A DNA stretch of 64,000 nucleotides from Flavisphingomonas formosensis. GTDB taxonomy: Bacteria > Pseudomonadota > Alphaproteobacteria > Sphingomonadales > Sphingomonadaceae. The notes beneath the pieces are model-generated. The model worked only from the letters and a program-made list of their open reading frames with translations. It searched no databases and was not told the origin of the DNA. The DNA is taken from positions 1 through 64,000 of the forward strand of contig NZ_WRPK01000017.1 of the NCBI RefSeq assembly GCF_009755815.1. Direction: 5' to 3'. Shown here piece after piece: positions 36,188-44,854 of this stretch. Position numbers and translations under genes: made by a program. Each line of letters begins with the position of its first letter. Within the stretch, counting starts at the first letter, position 1.

Positions 36188-37092
36188 TCAGGATCATGAT
36201 CTGCGCGCCGCTGCTATCCGCAGCGCCGGCAATGGCACATGTCGAGGCGTCGGCCGATGAGGCGGCGCCGGGATGGACCCTGGATCCCTGGATCACGCTT
36301 CCGCTCCTCACCGCCGTCCTGTTGTTCGCGATCGGCTGGAAGCGATTGTCGGTGCGCTCCGGCCGAAGCAAGTCATGGCGCGGACATGCGTTTTTGCATG
36401 TGCTGGGTCTCGCCACGATGGCCATTGCCCTGGTGTCGCCGCTCCACGAAGCCGGCGAGCGCTCTTTCGCGCTGCACATGACCGAACATGAGCTCATCAT
36501 GCTTGTCGCCGCACCGCTTCTCGTCGTGGGCGAGCCGCTCGCTCTCTATCTCTGGGCCTTTCCGCTTCCCCTGCGCCGCGCCATCGGCCGCCTCGGCTCG
36601 GCAAGGCCTGTGGTGCTGCTCCGGCGGCAACTCTGCGAGCCGGTGACCGCGACGCTGCTTCAGGCGGCGGCCTTGTGGCTCTGGCATGCCCCGCTGCTGT
36701 TCGATCGCGCCCTCGCCAGACCCTCCTGGCACATTGCCCAGCACCTCAGCTTCCTGGTGACGGCGCTGCTGTTCTGGTCAGCAATTCTGGGCCGGCGCGG
36801 AAGTGGCTCGCGCCTGTCCGCGCACCGTGCCGTCGCCGTGCTTTGCCTGTTCGCGACCTCGGTGGTGTCCGGTGCGCTCGGCGCGCTCATGGCCCTGTCG
36901 CAAAGTCCCTGGTATAGCGGCTATGCGGCTCTGGGCATGGCACCCTTTGGGTTGACGCCCGCACAGGACCAGCAAATCGCGGGTCTGCTAATGTGGGTGC
37001 CGGGCGGACTGGTGCATGCCGGCGCGGCGCTGCTGCTTGTCCGCACGATCCTCAGGCAGCAATCCGCAGCGGAGGCTGCCGATGCCGTCTAG
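36175..37092 (+). CDS. ctaG: CtaG-family cytochrome c oxidase assembly factor (caa3 type)
   Basis: A 305-residue polytopic membrane protein of the caa3_CtaG family (the Bacillus CtaG type, not the Cox11 copper chaperone). It has a signal-like start, then about seven helices. Family signatures are SPLHEAGERSFALHMTEHEL, with histidines inside the membrane, LWLWHAPLLFDRAL, the AQHLSFLVTALLFW stretch and a C-terminal DQQIAGLLMWVPGGLVH. Such proteins assist CuB insertion or oxidase assembly. The ATG at 36175 overlaps the previous gene by 13 bases; the next gene begins before its stop, so it is deeply embedded in the operon. Confidence 0.88.
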   Translation: MRALIRIMICAPLLSAAPAMAHVEASADEAAPGWTLDPWITLPLLTAVLLFAIGWKRLSVRSGRSKSWRGHAFLHVLGLATMAIALVSPLHEAGERSFALHMTEHELIMLVAAPLLVVGEPLALYLWAFPLPLRRAIGRLGSARPVVLLRRQLCEPVTATLLQAAALWLWHAPLLFDRALARPSWHIAQHLSFLVTALLFWSAILGRRGSGSRLSAHRAVAVLCLFATSVVSGALGALMALSQSPWYSGYAALGMAPFGLTPAQDQQIAGLLMWVPGGLVHAGAALLLVRTILRQQSAAEAADAV

Positions 37093-37489
37093 CATGCGCC
37101 TCCTAGTCCTCTTCATCCTCTTGTCGGGCCTGATCGCGGCGGTCGCCATACCGGTGGTAAAGTGGCAGGATAAAAATCAGGCCGAAATTACCGCCCGGCA
37201 GCTTACCGGTGGCTCGGTTCGCGCCGGCAAGGCGGCATTTGGCCGCTATGGTTGCGGCTCATGTCACCTGATAAGCGGCATGTCCGGCGCGGACGGGCAG
37301 GTCGGCCCGTCGCTGGACCGGGTCGCAACCCGCGCTGAACTTGCCGGACACCTTGCCAACGTGCCGGCCAATATGGAGCGCTGGATCCAGCATCCGCAGC
37401 TGGTTGCGCCAGGCAATGGCATGCCCGAGACCGGCGTATCGGATCCGGACGCTAAGGACATCGCCGCCTATCTTTACACCCTGCGATAG
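37082..37489 (+). CDS. Membrane-anchored cytochrome c, last gene of oxidase operon
   Basis: A 135-residue protein with one N-terminal membrane segment (about 6-26, LLVLFILLSGLIAAVAIPVV) and a class I cytochrome c domain. The haem site is CGSCH in RYGCGSCHLISGMSGADG; the Met ligand is probably in GNGMPETGVSD, and the DIAAYLYTLR ending is typical. It is likely tethered to the periplasmic side and donates electrons to the oxidase. It starts at ATG 37082, 11 bases inside the ctaG gene. It is the second separate cytochrome c of this operon, besides the domain in CoxM. Confidence 0.88.
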   Translation: MPSSMRLLVLFILLSGLIAAVAIPVVKWQDKNQAEITARQLTGGSVRAGKAAFGRYGCGSCHLISGMSGADGQVGPSLDRVATRAELAGHLANVPANMERWIQHPQLVAPGNGMPETGVSDPDAKDIAAYLYTLR

Positions 37490-37590
37490 CCGAGAGTCGT
37501 TGCAGTCGACGCGCAGAGCGTTCCCTCGACGGAGCATTTATATGGGGTGGATCGTTGGTGCGTTTCCAAAGATCGATCAAGGAATGCATC

Positions 37591-37908
37591 ATGTTCAAGA
37601 AAAGGCTGGCAATCGCCATGATCGCCGCGGCGACTGTGATGCCGATGACTCTCGCGACTTCGGCTGATGCGCGAGACAAGCACCATCACACTTATCGTGG
37701 TCAGGACGGCCAATACCGTCATTATCGTTGCAAGAAAAGCAGCGGCACGACCGGGTTGATCGCAGGCGGCGCGGGCGGTGCCTTGGCAGGCAATGCGCTG
37801 GGCGGCGGGACGCTTGGAACGGTCGCCGGCGGAGTGGGGGGAGCGCTGTTAGGCAAGCATCTCGACAAAAAACACGATGCCGCGCAGAATCGGCGCAACG
37901 GCTGCTGA
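37591..37908 (+). CDS. Exported glycine-zipper protein
   Basis: A 105-residue small envelope protein. A signal peptide (about 1-29, MFKKRLAIAMIAAATVMPMT...SADA) is followed by a histidine- and tyrosine-rich stretch (KHHHTYRGQDGQYRHYR) and a glycine-zipper 2TM segment (about 60-90; GLIAGGAGGALAGNALGGGT and then GTVAGGVGGALLG). Proteins of this form (RcnB- or SmpA-neighbour like, Rick_17kDa style) occur in outer or inner membranes of proteobacteria. The ATG at 37591 has AAGGAA eight bases upstream. It stands alone after the oxidase operon and converges with the DUF72 gene, with a hairpin between them. Confidence 0.82.
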   Translation: MFKKRLAIAMIAAATVMPMTLATSADARDKHHHTYRGQDGQYRHYRCKKSSGTTGLIAGGAGGALAGNALGGGTLGTVAGGVGGALLGKHLDKKHDAAQNRRNGC

Positions 37909-37991
37909 GCGCTGCTGCCATCGCCAAGGGCGTATTCAACCGCAGAGCCTATCATGGTTGGACTGCGAGGGTTCTTCCGCGCCAATCCGCG

Positions 37992-38038
37992 TGGCATGAC
38001 GATCCGAATGGGATCTTCTTCACAGGATCGTCATGCCA
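37992..38038. terminator. Bidirectional terminator-like hairpin
   Basis: A perfect 14-bp stem (TGGCATGACGATCC at 37992-38005, complement at 38025-38038) with a 19-base loop lies between two convergent genes. The right arm overlaps the last codons of the DUF72 gene. The loop contains TTCTT but no long T-run. Confidence 0.6.
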
Positions 38039-38783
38039 TGAGGGCCGCAAGATCGAGCGCGTTGGCGAGGGCCGCTCCTTCCGCTGTATTGTCGAAGACT
38101 ACCCAGCATTCTGCCTCATCCTGAAGTCTTAGTTCGGCAGCCATGTTGGCTAGGGTGGTGGCAGAGTAGCTCGAGCGATAGGTGCGAGGGCTTCCGTGCA
38201 AGCGGAAATAGCTTATTCCCGTCCAACCGCCGGGACGGGCGGCGGTGGCGCAGACCGGCGGATCCGCGGCAACTCGCGCGATGCGCCTGTCTGCCAGAAA
38301 GGCATCCACCTGCGGCGTAAACCATGACGGGTGGCGTGGCTCGCACACCACATCCGTTGCAAACATTCGGATGAGAAGGGCAAAGAAACGATCCACGGAT
38401 TCGGCAGCGAACGCCAGGCTGGGCGGTAGCTGCACCAGCAGCGGCCCGAGGCGTTGACCGAGGCACGCGATGCCTGCGGCGAATGGTCCAAGAAGCGCTT
38501 CGCAGCCGACCAGCCGGTGCTCGTGCGTAATCGACCTGGGGAGCTTTACGGAGAAACGGAAATCCACCGGCACACTCTCCGCCCATCGCGCATAGGTCGA
38601 TGCGCGATGGGGTCGATAGAAGCTGCTGTTGATCTCGACCGCGTTCAGACTGAGGGCATAGCGCTCGAGGATGCTGCCCTGCTCGGCGAAATGACCGCGT
38701 AACGCCCGGGGAATGGCCCAGCCTGCGGTGCCGATGCGCATCGGCGTGGTGGCCCGCGGAAGGACATCGTCGGCATCTTTCAT
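38031..38783 (-). CDS. DUF72 family protein
   Basis: About 250 residues, a TIM-barrel-like DUF72 protein (function unknown). Typical motifs are IGTAGWAIPRAL at the start, LNAVEINSSFYRPH, FRFSVKLPRSITHEHRL, LVQLPPSLAF and the late SYFRLHGSPRTYRS plus WVVFDNTAEGAA. DUF72 barrels have been suggested to resemble endonuclease IV or sugar isomerases, without proof. The start is chosen as ATG 38783 (MKDADD); the frame upstream is open but looks non-coding. Alternative ATG at 38741 gives MRIGTAG, right at the domain. The gene stands alone. Confidence 0.88.
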   Translation of the reverse strand: MKDADDVLPRATTPMRIGTAGWAIPRALRGHFAEQGSILERYALSLNAVEINSSFYRPHRASTYARWAESVPVDFRFSVKLPRSITHEHRLVGCEALLGPFAAGIACLGQRLGPLLVQLPPSLAFAAESVDRFFALLIRMFATDVVCEPRHPSWFTPQVDAFLADRRIARVAADPPVCATAARPGGWTGISYFRLHGSPRTYRSSYSATTLANMAAELRLQDEAECWVVFDNTAEGAALANALDLAALMA

Positions 38784-39085
38784 TTGCTGTGAGTCTCCGG
38801 GAAGACAATCGATGGCAGTTCTGACTCGTTCCCTTCGAGGATTGCTCGACGGCGTGCCGCGATGTCTCCCGTGAGGAGCAGATATCGACCAGAGGATGCT
38901 CGATATATCGATGCCACATGCATGCCAGCGCCGCCAAGACGGAACGGGCATGACGGGCAGAGCGTTGCCGGCTGCGAGATGCCGATCGCAGAAATCCAGG
39001 AACATCACGTGCAGGAACAAAAGTGCCGGGATGTGTTCGTCGGAACGGGCATCGGTGAAACGGGCGCTATTGAAAGGAATATAGG
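38784..39085. other. Divergent intergenic region, DUF72 / small conserved gene
   Basis: About 300 bases. A GGAAC at 39016-39020 followed after 16 bases by GTT points toward the gene at 39086, one base short of the EcfG spacing, so it is only suggestive. No coding frame is supported. Confidence 0.4.
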
Positions 39086-39334
39086 ATGGACGTCTCCGTT
39101 ACCCCCGTGGTCGAACGCATCGCGAGAGTGCTCGCCGCACAGCGTCTCAGCAATAACGCCGGCGGGAAGGAGCCTTCTGCGGCGCCCGATGTCGATGAGG
39201 CTTGGCCCGATTATCGCAACGATGCCGTCGCCGTTCTCAAGACTCTACGTGAACCCGATGAACCCATGGCACGAGCCGGAGACGTGGCGATCTGGGAAAA
39301 GATGATCGCAGCGGCTCTGAGCGGCCATCTGTAA
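39086..39334 (+). CDS. Small conserved protein, function unknown
   Basis: An 82-residue protein starting MDVSVTPVVERIARVLAAQR. An acidic central stretch VDEAWPDYRNDAVAVLKTLRE and the end AGDVAIWEKMIAAAL suggest two or three amphipathic helices. I recognise this as a kind of short protein common in sphingomonad genomes, but no function is known. The ATG at 39086 has AAAGGAATATAGG immediately upstream. It stands alone. Confidence 0.7.
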   Translation: MDVSVTPVVERIARVLAAQRLSNNAGGKEPSAAPDVDEAWPDYRNDAVAVLKTLREPDEPMARAGDVAIWEKMIAAALSGHL

Positions 39335-40009
39335 TTGTTGTCCGGAGCAGATGGGAAACAGGCCGCCTCCCGCTTCGGTCTTTGGAGTGAGGGACCATGA
39401 GCGGCTCGCGGTCGTGCTCCCCTTGAAGCGCTGAGAGCCTTTTGGGAAACGCTCGGAAAACGCCCATTTCACGCGATGATCGACCTCCGCCATCTTTCCA
39501 GCGATGCGGCGCAGCCTGAACCTTGGATGATTCCGCCCGATCCCGGTTCGGATTCATCAGATATAACGCCGGGAAACCGGAGGCTGATGCTCCGGATTGT
39601 ACCGGCACTCAACGTCACCGCTCGCCATATCGCGTTTTCGAGCCGCCCCTTGTTTCGGCGTGATTTGTCCGATCATGGCGAAACCGAAACGAGCGCTGAA
39701 CGTTTCGCGGGTTATGATCAATATGCATTCTTTTTTGGTGCGTGGCGCGCGATCAGGCGAAACTGCCGTTGTCAGCGCGGAACGCTTTCGCGCCGTTTCC
39801 GCGTATGATGTTGGATGCGGCAGCGCCGTCGTGGATTGCGTCGATGCGCTGCGGGCCGGGATGGCCGAACTGGCGCGCGGGAGCGGTTCTGCTGAGCGTG
39901 CTGCCGGGATAGATGCCGATGCTTTCGACAAGCTGGGGCAGCCAGCGCAGACCGTCGCGAGCGCATTGCGACCGTAGATGCCATTTACGAACAGCGCGGG
40001 GGAGGGATC
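39335..40009. other. 675-bp region without a confident gene
   Basis: Several frames overlap here on both strands. The best is a rightward 100-codon frame at 39675-39977 beginning with MAKPKRALNVSRVMINMHSF, but it lacks a ribosome binding site and any recognisable family. The region may be a decayed gene or only leader DNA of the ClpP-like gene. No strong hairpin is visible. Confidence 0.4.
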
Positions 40010-40591
40010 GTGAGCCTGCCATCACTAGAAGCAAAGGATTTTGCGGATCCGATGATCCTGCTTTCGGGCCCGGTCGACTATGCGATGTACAATGCATTTC
40101 GCGAAAAGCTCGAAACGGCCCTAGAATCCATGCCCGGCGGGGGTGTCCTCAGCATAGAGCTTTCGACGCTCGGCGGCGATCCCGAGGTCGCGCGGATGAT
40201 GGGTGAGGACATTCGTTTCCACAGTGATCTGGTTCCCGAACGGCGGATAGTGCTGCTGGGCAAGGCGGCGCTCTATTCGGCGGGGACGACGTTCATGAGT
40301 TTTTTTGCCCGCGACAATCGTTATCTCACGCGCGGCACCCGGCTGATGATTCATGAGCGCAAACTTTCAAAGAATCTGGAGATTCATGGCCCCCTGACCA
40401 GCTGCATCGCTACGGTGGAAGCGACCCTCAACGAGATCCGCAGTTCTATCGCGATTCAGAATGAAGGCTTCGAGAATCTGGTGCGGGGCAGCAGCGTGAC
40501 GATGGATGAGGTGCTCCGCAAAGCATCCAGCAACTGGTATATTGAGGCTGACGAAGCATTTGCGCTGGGCCTCGTCGCGGGTGTGCTCTGA
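40010..40591 (+). CDS. ClpP/crotonase-fold protease-like protein
   Basis: A 193-residue protein of the ClpP/S14-like fold. STLGGDPEVARMM is the oxyanion/GG region; the nucleophile is probably Ser90 in AALYSAGTTFMS; His115 in RLMIHERKL fits the catalytic histidine (compare MIHQP in ClpP). It is not the housekeeping ClpP: the serine context differs and no propeptide is evident. The GTG at 40010 is preceded by a perfect GGAGGG. It stands alone; no clpX is near. Free-standing ClpP-like proteins of this sort are described as 'ATP-dependent Clp protease proteolytic subunit' in sphingomonads; their partner ATPase is unknown. Confidence 0.8.
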   Translation: MSLPSLEAKDFADPMILLSGPVDYAMYNAFREKLETALESMPGGGVLSIELSTLGGDPEVARMMGEDIRFHSDLVPERRIVLLGKAALYSAGTTFMSFFARDNRYLTRGTRLMIHERKLSKNLEIHGPLTSCIATVEATLNEIRSSIAIQNEGFENLVRGSSVTMDEVLRKASSNWYIEADEAFALGLVAGVL

Positions 40592-40874
40592 GCAACGCTC
40601 AGGTAGGGCGTTCCCCAATGATCGCTTCGCTAGGGGCTTGTTTCAGCTGCCGGTGCACTGGCAGCCTGATCGCCATGCCGTGAAAGCGCATGGCATATAT
40701 ATCCTTGCTGCGTCATAGACTGCTCGCCGACCGCCCTGACAATCGGCCTATCTGTCCGCGGGGAGGTCCCGGGCATTTATCGGCATCAAAATCGTCGTCT
40801 ACTTAATCTGCAGCAAGGACGGCAGCGATCGAGCCATTAACCTGCGCCGGGTATGCGTCCTCCGTGCGGTCATT

Positions 40875-42458
40875 GTGGAATGTCGATCATATTCTGGGCG
40901 CCGCGTGTCTGACGCAACGGATTTGAAGAATATCGGCATTGAGAAGCGCTTCGAGCTTCTCGTCAAGGCCGTGAAGGATTACGCGATCTATCTGCTCGAT
41001 CGGGATGGCTACGTCGCCAGCTGGAACGCCGGCGCCGAGCGCTTCAAGGGGTATAAGGCGCACGAGATCATCGGCCAGCACTTCTCGCGTTTTTATACGG
41101 AAGAGGATCGGCAGGGCGGCGAGCCGGAGCGCGCATTGCGTCTTGCCAGGGAAGAAGGCAAATATGATGTAGAGGGTTGGCGGGTGCGCAAGGACGGAAC
41201 GCGCTTCCGCGCCAGCGTCCTGATCGATCCGATTCACAACGAGGCCGGTGAGTTGCTCGGCTTTGCCAAGGTGACCCGCGATCTTACCGAGCGCTGGCAG
41301 GCCCAGCAAGAGGTCGAGCGCGCGCGCGAGGCCATGGCGCAGGCGCAGAAGATGGAAGCGATCGGCCGCGTGACGGGTGGAGTCGCGCATGACTTCAACA
41401 ATCTGCTGACGATCATCCGTTCGTCCGCCGACCTTCTCAAAATGCCAGGGTTGGGCGAAGAAAAACGGGCGCGTTACGTCGCTGCGATCTCCGAAACCGC
41501 AGACCGCGCGGCTGCGCTGACCTCGCAGTTGCTCGCTTTCGCGCGGCGCCAGCCACTCAGGCCCGAAATTTTCGACGTGAGCGAACGGATTGCGGGCATG
41601 CGTCCGATGATCGAGGCGAGCGTGGGATCCGGTATCCAGATCCGTCTCGATCTCACGGAACGGATGATCGTCAACGCCGATCGCAATCAGTTCGAGACCG
41701 CTCTGCTGAACCTTATCGTGAATGCGCGCGACGCGATGCCCGCCGGAGGGGAGCTCACGCTTGCCAGTCATGCTGTGAAATCCGTGCCGGCAATTCGCGG
41801 CCATAGCGCGGCCGCTGGCGCTTTCGTCGCGATCCGCATCGAGGACACCGGAACGGGAATCGCACCGGAAACGCTGAAGCAGATATTCGAGCCCTTTTTC
41901 ACCACCAAGGGCCTGAACAAGGGGACCGGTCTCGGATTGAGCCAGGTTCACGGTTTCGCCAAACAGTCCGGCGGAGAAATCGACGTGGTGAGCAAGATCG
42001 GTGTCGGAACGGCATTCACCCTCTATCTTCCGGTGATAAACGCCGATCGTGAACCGATCCCAGCAAAAGGCGTGGACAGCGAACGCAGGCTGATCACGCG
42101 CCGGGTTCTACTGGTCGAGGATAATGAGGCGGTCGGACAATTCGCCCGTGGCCTGCTGGAGGAGCTGGGACAGATCGTCACCTGGGTCCAGAATGGCGAA
42201 GCGGCGGTCGAGTTGCTGGAAATCGCCTCGGACAAATATGATCTGCTTTTCAGCGACGTAATCATGCCCGGTATGAACGGCCTGGATCTTGCCCGCATCG
42301 TCGCCCGACGCTGGCCCCATCTTCGCATCGCACTCGCCAGCGGTTACAGCCAGGTGCTGGCGCAGGAAAGCAGCCACGGCTTCGAGCTCCTCCGCAAGCC
42401 CTATTCCGTTGAAGATCTTCTGCGGGTGATTGGCGGTGAGCGGATTTCGGAAAGATAG
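40875..42458 (+). CDS. Hybrid histidine kinase with one PAS domain and receiver
   Basis: A 527-residue soluble sensor. One PAS/PAC domain (about 25-140; YAIYLLDRDGYVASWNAGAE resembles LOV-adjacent and FixL-type PAS folds but lacks the LOV cysteine motif) is followed by a HisKA domain with His172 in GGVAHDFNNLLTII, the ATPase (NLIVNARDAMP, EDTGTGI, GTGLGLSQVHG) and a receiver (about 410-525; VLLVEDNEAVG, acceptor Asp in LLFSDVIMPGM, RKPYS). Start codon is GTG at 40875 or possibly 40905. No partner gene is adjacent. It resembles the other two hybrid kinases of the window in the ATPase-receiver part. Confidence 0.88.
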   Translation: MECRSYSGRRVSDATDLKNIGIEKRFELLVKAVKDYAIYLLDRDGYVASWNAGAERFKGYKAHEIIGQHFSRFYTEEDRQGGEPERALRLAREEGKYDVEGWRVRKDGTRFRASVLIDPIHNEAGELLGFAKVTRDLTERWQAQQEVERAREAMAQAQKMEAIGRVTGGVAHDFNNLLTIIRSSADLLKMPGLGEEKRARYVAAISETADRAAALTSQLLAFARRQPLRPEIFDVSERIAGMRPMIEASVGSGIQIRLDLTERMIVNADRNQFETALLNLIVNARDAMPAGGELTLASHAVKSVPAIRGHSAAAGAFVAIRIEDTGTGIAPETLKQIFEPFFTTKGLNKGTGLGLSQVHGFAKQSGGEIDVVSKIGVGTAFTLYLPVINADREPIPAKGVDSERRLITRRVLLVEDNEAVGQFARGLLEELGQIVTWVQNGEAAVELLEIASDKYDLLFSDVIMPGMNGLDLARIVARRWPHLRIALASGYSQVLAQESSHGFELLRKPYSVEDLLRVIGGERISER

Positions 42459-42621
42459 ACAGCACCTGTCCCTTCGATGCGGCTAATCCAGCAATGTGAG
42501 ATACAAGTTAAAACGGCAGATCCTATGAGAAATTAGCTGGATTCCGCAATTGAAGGCACAGGAAGCTGCCAGCCTTTTTTCCATCTTCGACCGGCGGCGC
42601 GCTTAAAGAGGGATCAGATTC

Positions 42622-44841
42622 ATGGCGGAAACAATGGCGAAACCATCCGCGCCGATAACGCCTTATCTTGTCGCCTTGCGCGATATGCTGAGTCGATCCC
42701 GACACGTGCTCTGTCGTTTCGGTTTGGGCGAGCTCGAGGTGGAGGTCAGGGCGGTCCACGATTCTGTGTTCGCGATCATTCGCAGACCGGAGGCGGGCGC
42801 CCTGGCAGTGCGCGTGGCTCTTCTGAGCTCCCCCTTCCGATGCAGGCGTGTCAAGCGCGGTGCCGGCGAGGTAGCACGTATCGAGGTTGAAAGCGGCATC
42901 GGCCGGCATGTCATTCGTTTCGGCAAGCACTTCGAGGCGTTGGAACAGCTCCGCATCACCGTCGAGCTGACGCCCTCAATGCCCCTGTCGCTTCCCTTTC
43001 TGCCGCGTGATCTGTATCCGCTTGGTGCAGATGATGATCCGCTGCGGGCTGAAGGGCATGTGGAAGCTTCGCAACGCGGCCTCAACGCCGGCCTTCTCTA
43101 TTTTCACATCGAAGAGCCATCGTTTGGAAATATACTTTATTTTCAGAATTTTACGGCACTCAACGCCTATTTTCGGAAGACCGGCACTAAGCCACGCGAA
43201 GCAGTAGGCGGACAATGGCCCGAACTCGGCTATCTTCTGCCGACATCCGTGCAGCAGGCGGGAGCCTCCGCTGACGGTCTGGCGGCAGACAAAGCGGTCA
43301 TAATCTCAGACGCGATACTGGTTTTCCGCCACGAAGCTCCGCCTCATGAGCGGGAATCCGCCCGCCAGTTCGTCCAGATGCTCGGAACCGTCTATAAGAT
43401 GCTCGACCTGCCTCCGGTGTATTATCACGACTGGGTTGACCGGGCGGATCGAACCGCGCGAGACCTCGCCAGAGCGTCTGACGCAACTATTCGGCACTAT
43501 GGAAACCTCTATGTTCATCCCTACACCGGGGCGGAATATCCCGACATCATGGTTCAGATGTCGATCGTCGCCGCTCTCCACGATTGGGGAAAATGGCGGG
43601 GAGCGCCCTTGGCGATAGAAGCCGAACTCAAAAAGGGCCTGCGCAGATTCTACGATCCCGCACTTCATACGTTACGCCGTTATCTGCCCAACGTCGGCGA
43701 TGACAAGAATGCCGATGCCGTCGACAGCTGGTATCTCTATCATCCCCTCCTGAACCTCGGCATTCTTGCTCTCGATGATGATGGGGACGCGCGGGCGCTT
43801 TTCCTGGATTCAATCGATTATGCAGTGAAAGCTGCGCAGCACTTCGACTATAAATGGCCGGTTCAATTCGATATTACCGATTTCTCCATCATAGAAGAGA
43901 CCGCTCCTGCCGATGGTCGCGGCCAGACCGACGTGGGCGGGATCTATGCCTGGGTCATGCTGCAAGCGTTCGAACTGACCGACGAGAAGCGCTTCCTGGA
44001 TGAGGCTCGGGCGTCAATCGAAGCAGCGATCGGCCTGCGCTTCAACGTTAACTATCAGGCCAATCTGACGGCGTGGGGCGCCGCGGCCTGCATGCGGCTT
44101 TGGCGGATCACCAATCGCGATGTCTACCTTGAGCAGAGCTACGTCTATCTGGCCAGCTTTCTGCACAATGCGGTGATCTGGGAAAGTCAGATTGGACATG
44201 CAGCCCATTACGAGACGTTCCTCGCGGTAACATGTCTGCAGGACGCGCCCTATATGGCCATGTACGAATGTTTCGACAGCTTCGTGGCATTCGAGCGCTA
44301 TCTCGAGGACGGCGGACCCGACCTAGAGCCTGAAGCGCTCATGCTCGTGACGGAATATTGCAAATATGCCCTGTCGCGCGCGTGGAATTATTATCCGGAT
44401 GTGCTTCCTCCGGAAGCGATTTCCCAAAAGCAGCGCGCGTCGAACGGCCATGTCGATCCGGAGCTCTCCTTTCCGCTTGAGGATCTCTATCCCGACGGCC
44501 AACCGGCCGGTCAGGTTGGGCAGGAAGTCTATGGCGGCGGCGGTGCCTTCATCTTTGCTTCGCGCGCTTTTCATAACATAGAAGATGCGCCATTCCGTCT
44601 CTTCTGCGACTATCTCCTCCGTGGAATCGAGCGAACGGGAGACCGGGCCTTGACGATCACGCTCCACGGCAGGGAAACGTGCACCGCCAACCTGCGTGTC
44701 ATCCGGTTGAAACGGCATAAGCTCGGCAAATTTACGCTTAAGACAGCAGGCGGTGATGCCGTCCGAGCGCACGCATCGTCAGCGGATCGCATTGACTATC
44801 ATGTGCCCGGAAACGGCCGTCTCGTGCTGACCTGGCAATAG
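42622..44841 (+). CDS. Large six-hairpin-glycosidase-like protein, function unknown
   Basis: A 739-residue cytoplasmic-looking protein with no signal peptide. A beta-rich N-terminal part (about 1-140) is followed by long stretches with regularly spaced helices (about 200-650), fitting the six-hairpin (alpha/alpha toroid) fold. Segments such as GLLYFHIEEPSFGNILYFQN and YLASFLHNAVIWE plus NVNYQANLTAWGAAACMRLW are conserved in hypothetical proteins I associate with sphingomonads. Acidic residues that might serve as catalytic groups are present, but none can be assigned. The C-terminus (about 655-739) is a second beta-rich domain. A good AGAGGGAT site precedes the ATG. It stands upstream of a truncated exonuclease remnant. 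Confidence 0.7.
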   Translation: MAETMAKPSAPITPYLVALRDMLSRSRHVLCRFGLGELEVEVRAVHDSVFAIIRRPEAGALAVRVALLSSPFRCRRVKRGAGEVARIEVESGIGRHVIRFGKHFEALEQLRITVELTPSMPLSLPFLPRDLYPLGADDDPLRAEGHVEASQRGLNAGLLYFHIEEPSFGNILYFQNFTALNAYFRKTGTKPREAVGGQWPELGYLLPTSVQQAGASADGLAADKAVIISDAILVFRHEAPPHERESARQFVQMLGTVYKMLDLPPVYYHDWVDRADRTARDLARASDATIRHYGNLYVHPYTGAEYPDIMVQMSIVAALHDWGKWRGAPLAIEAELKKGLRRFYDPALHTLRRYLPNVGDDKNADAVDSWYLYHPLLNLGILALDDDGDARALFLDSIDYAVKAAQHFDYKWPVQFDITDFSIIEETAPADGRGQTDVGGIYAWVMLQAFELTDEKRFLDEARASIEAAIGLRFNVNYQANLTAWGAAACMRLWRITNRDVYLEQSYVYLASFLHNAVIWESQIGHAAHYETFLAVTCLQDAPYMAMYECFDSFVAFERYLEDGGPDLEPEALMLVTEYCKYALSRAWNYYPDVLPPEAISQKQRASNGHVDPELSFPLEDLYPDGQPAGQVGQEVYGGGGAFIFASRAFHNIEDAPFRLFCDYLLRGIERTGDRALTITLHGRETCTANLRVIRLKRHKLGKFTLKTAGGDAVRAHASSADRIDYHVPGNGRLVLTWQ

Positions 44842-44854
44842 CCGCCGCCGTTGA

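Noticed and set aside
36175-37092. Cox11-type copper chaperone
   Set aside because: The gene is polytopic with membrane histidines, matching the Bacillus caa3 CtaG type; Cox11 has one helix and a copper-binding CFCF motif, which is absent.
38784-39085. EcfG-type promoter for the 82-residue protein gene at 39086
   Set aside because: GGAAC and GTT are present, but the spacing is 16 to GTT, one short of the consensus, and the second half lacks the C; considered only suggestive.
39675-39977. 100-codon frame before the ClpP-like gene
   Set aside because: No ribosome binding site and no recognisable family; competing frames of equal length exist on the other strand. Kept only as a note in the intergenic entry.
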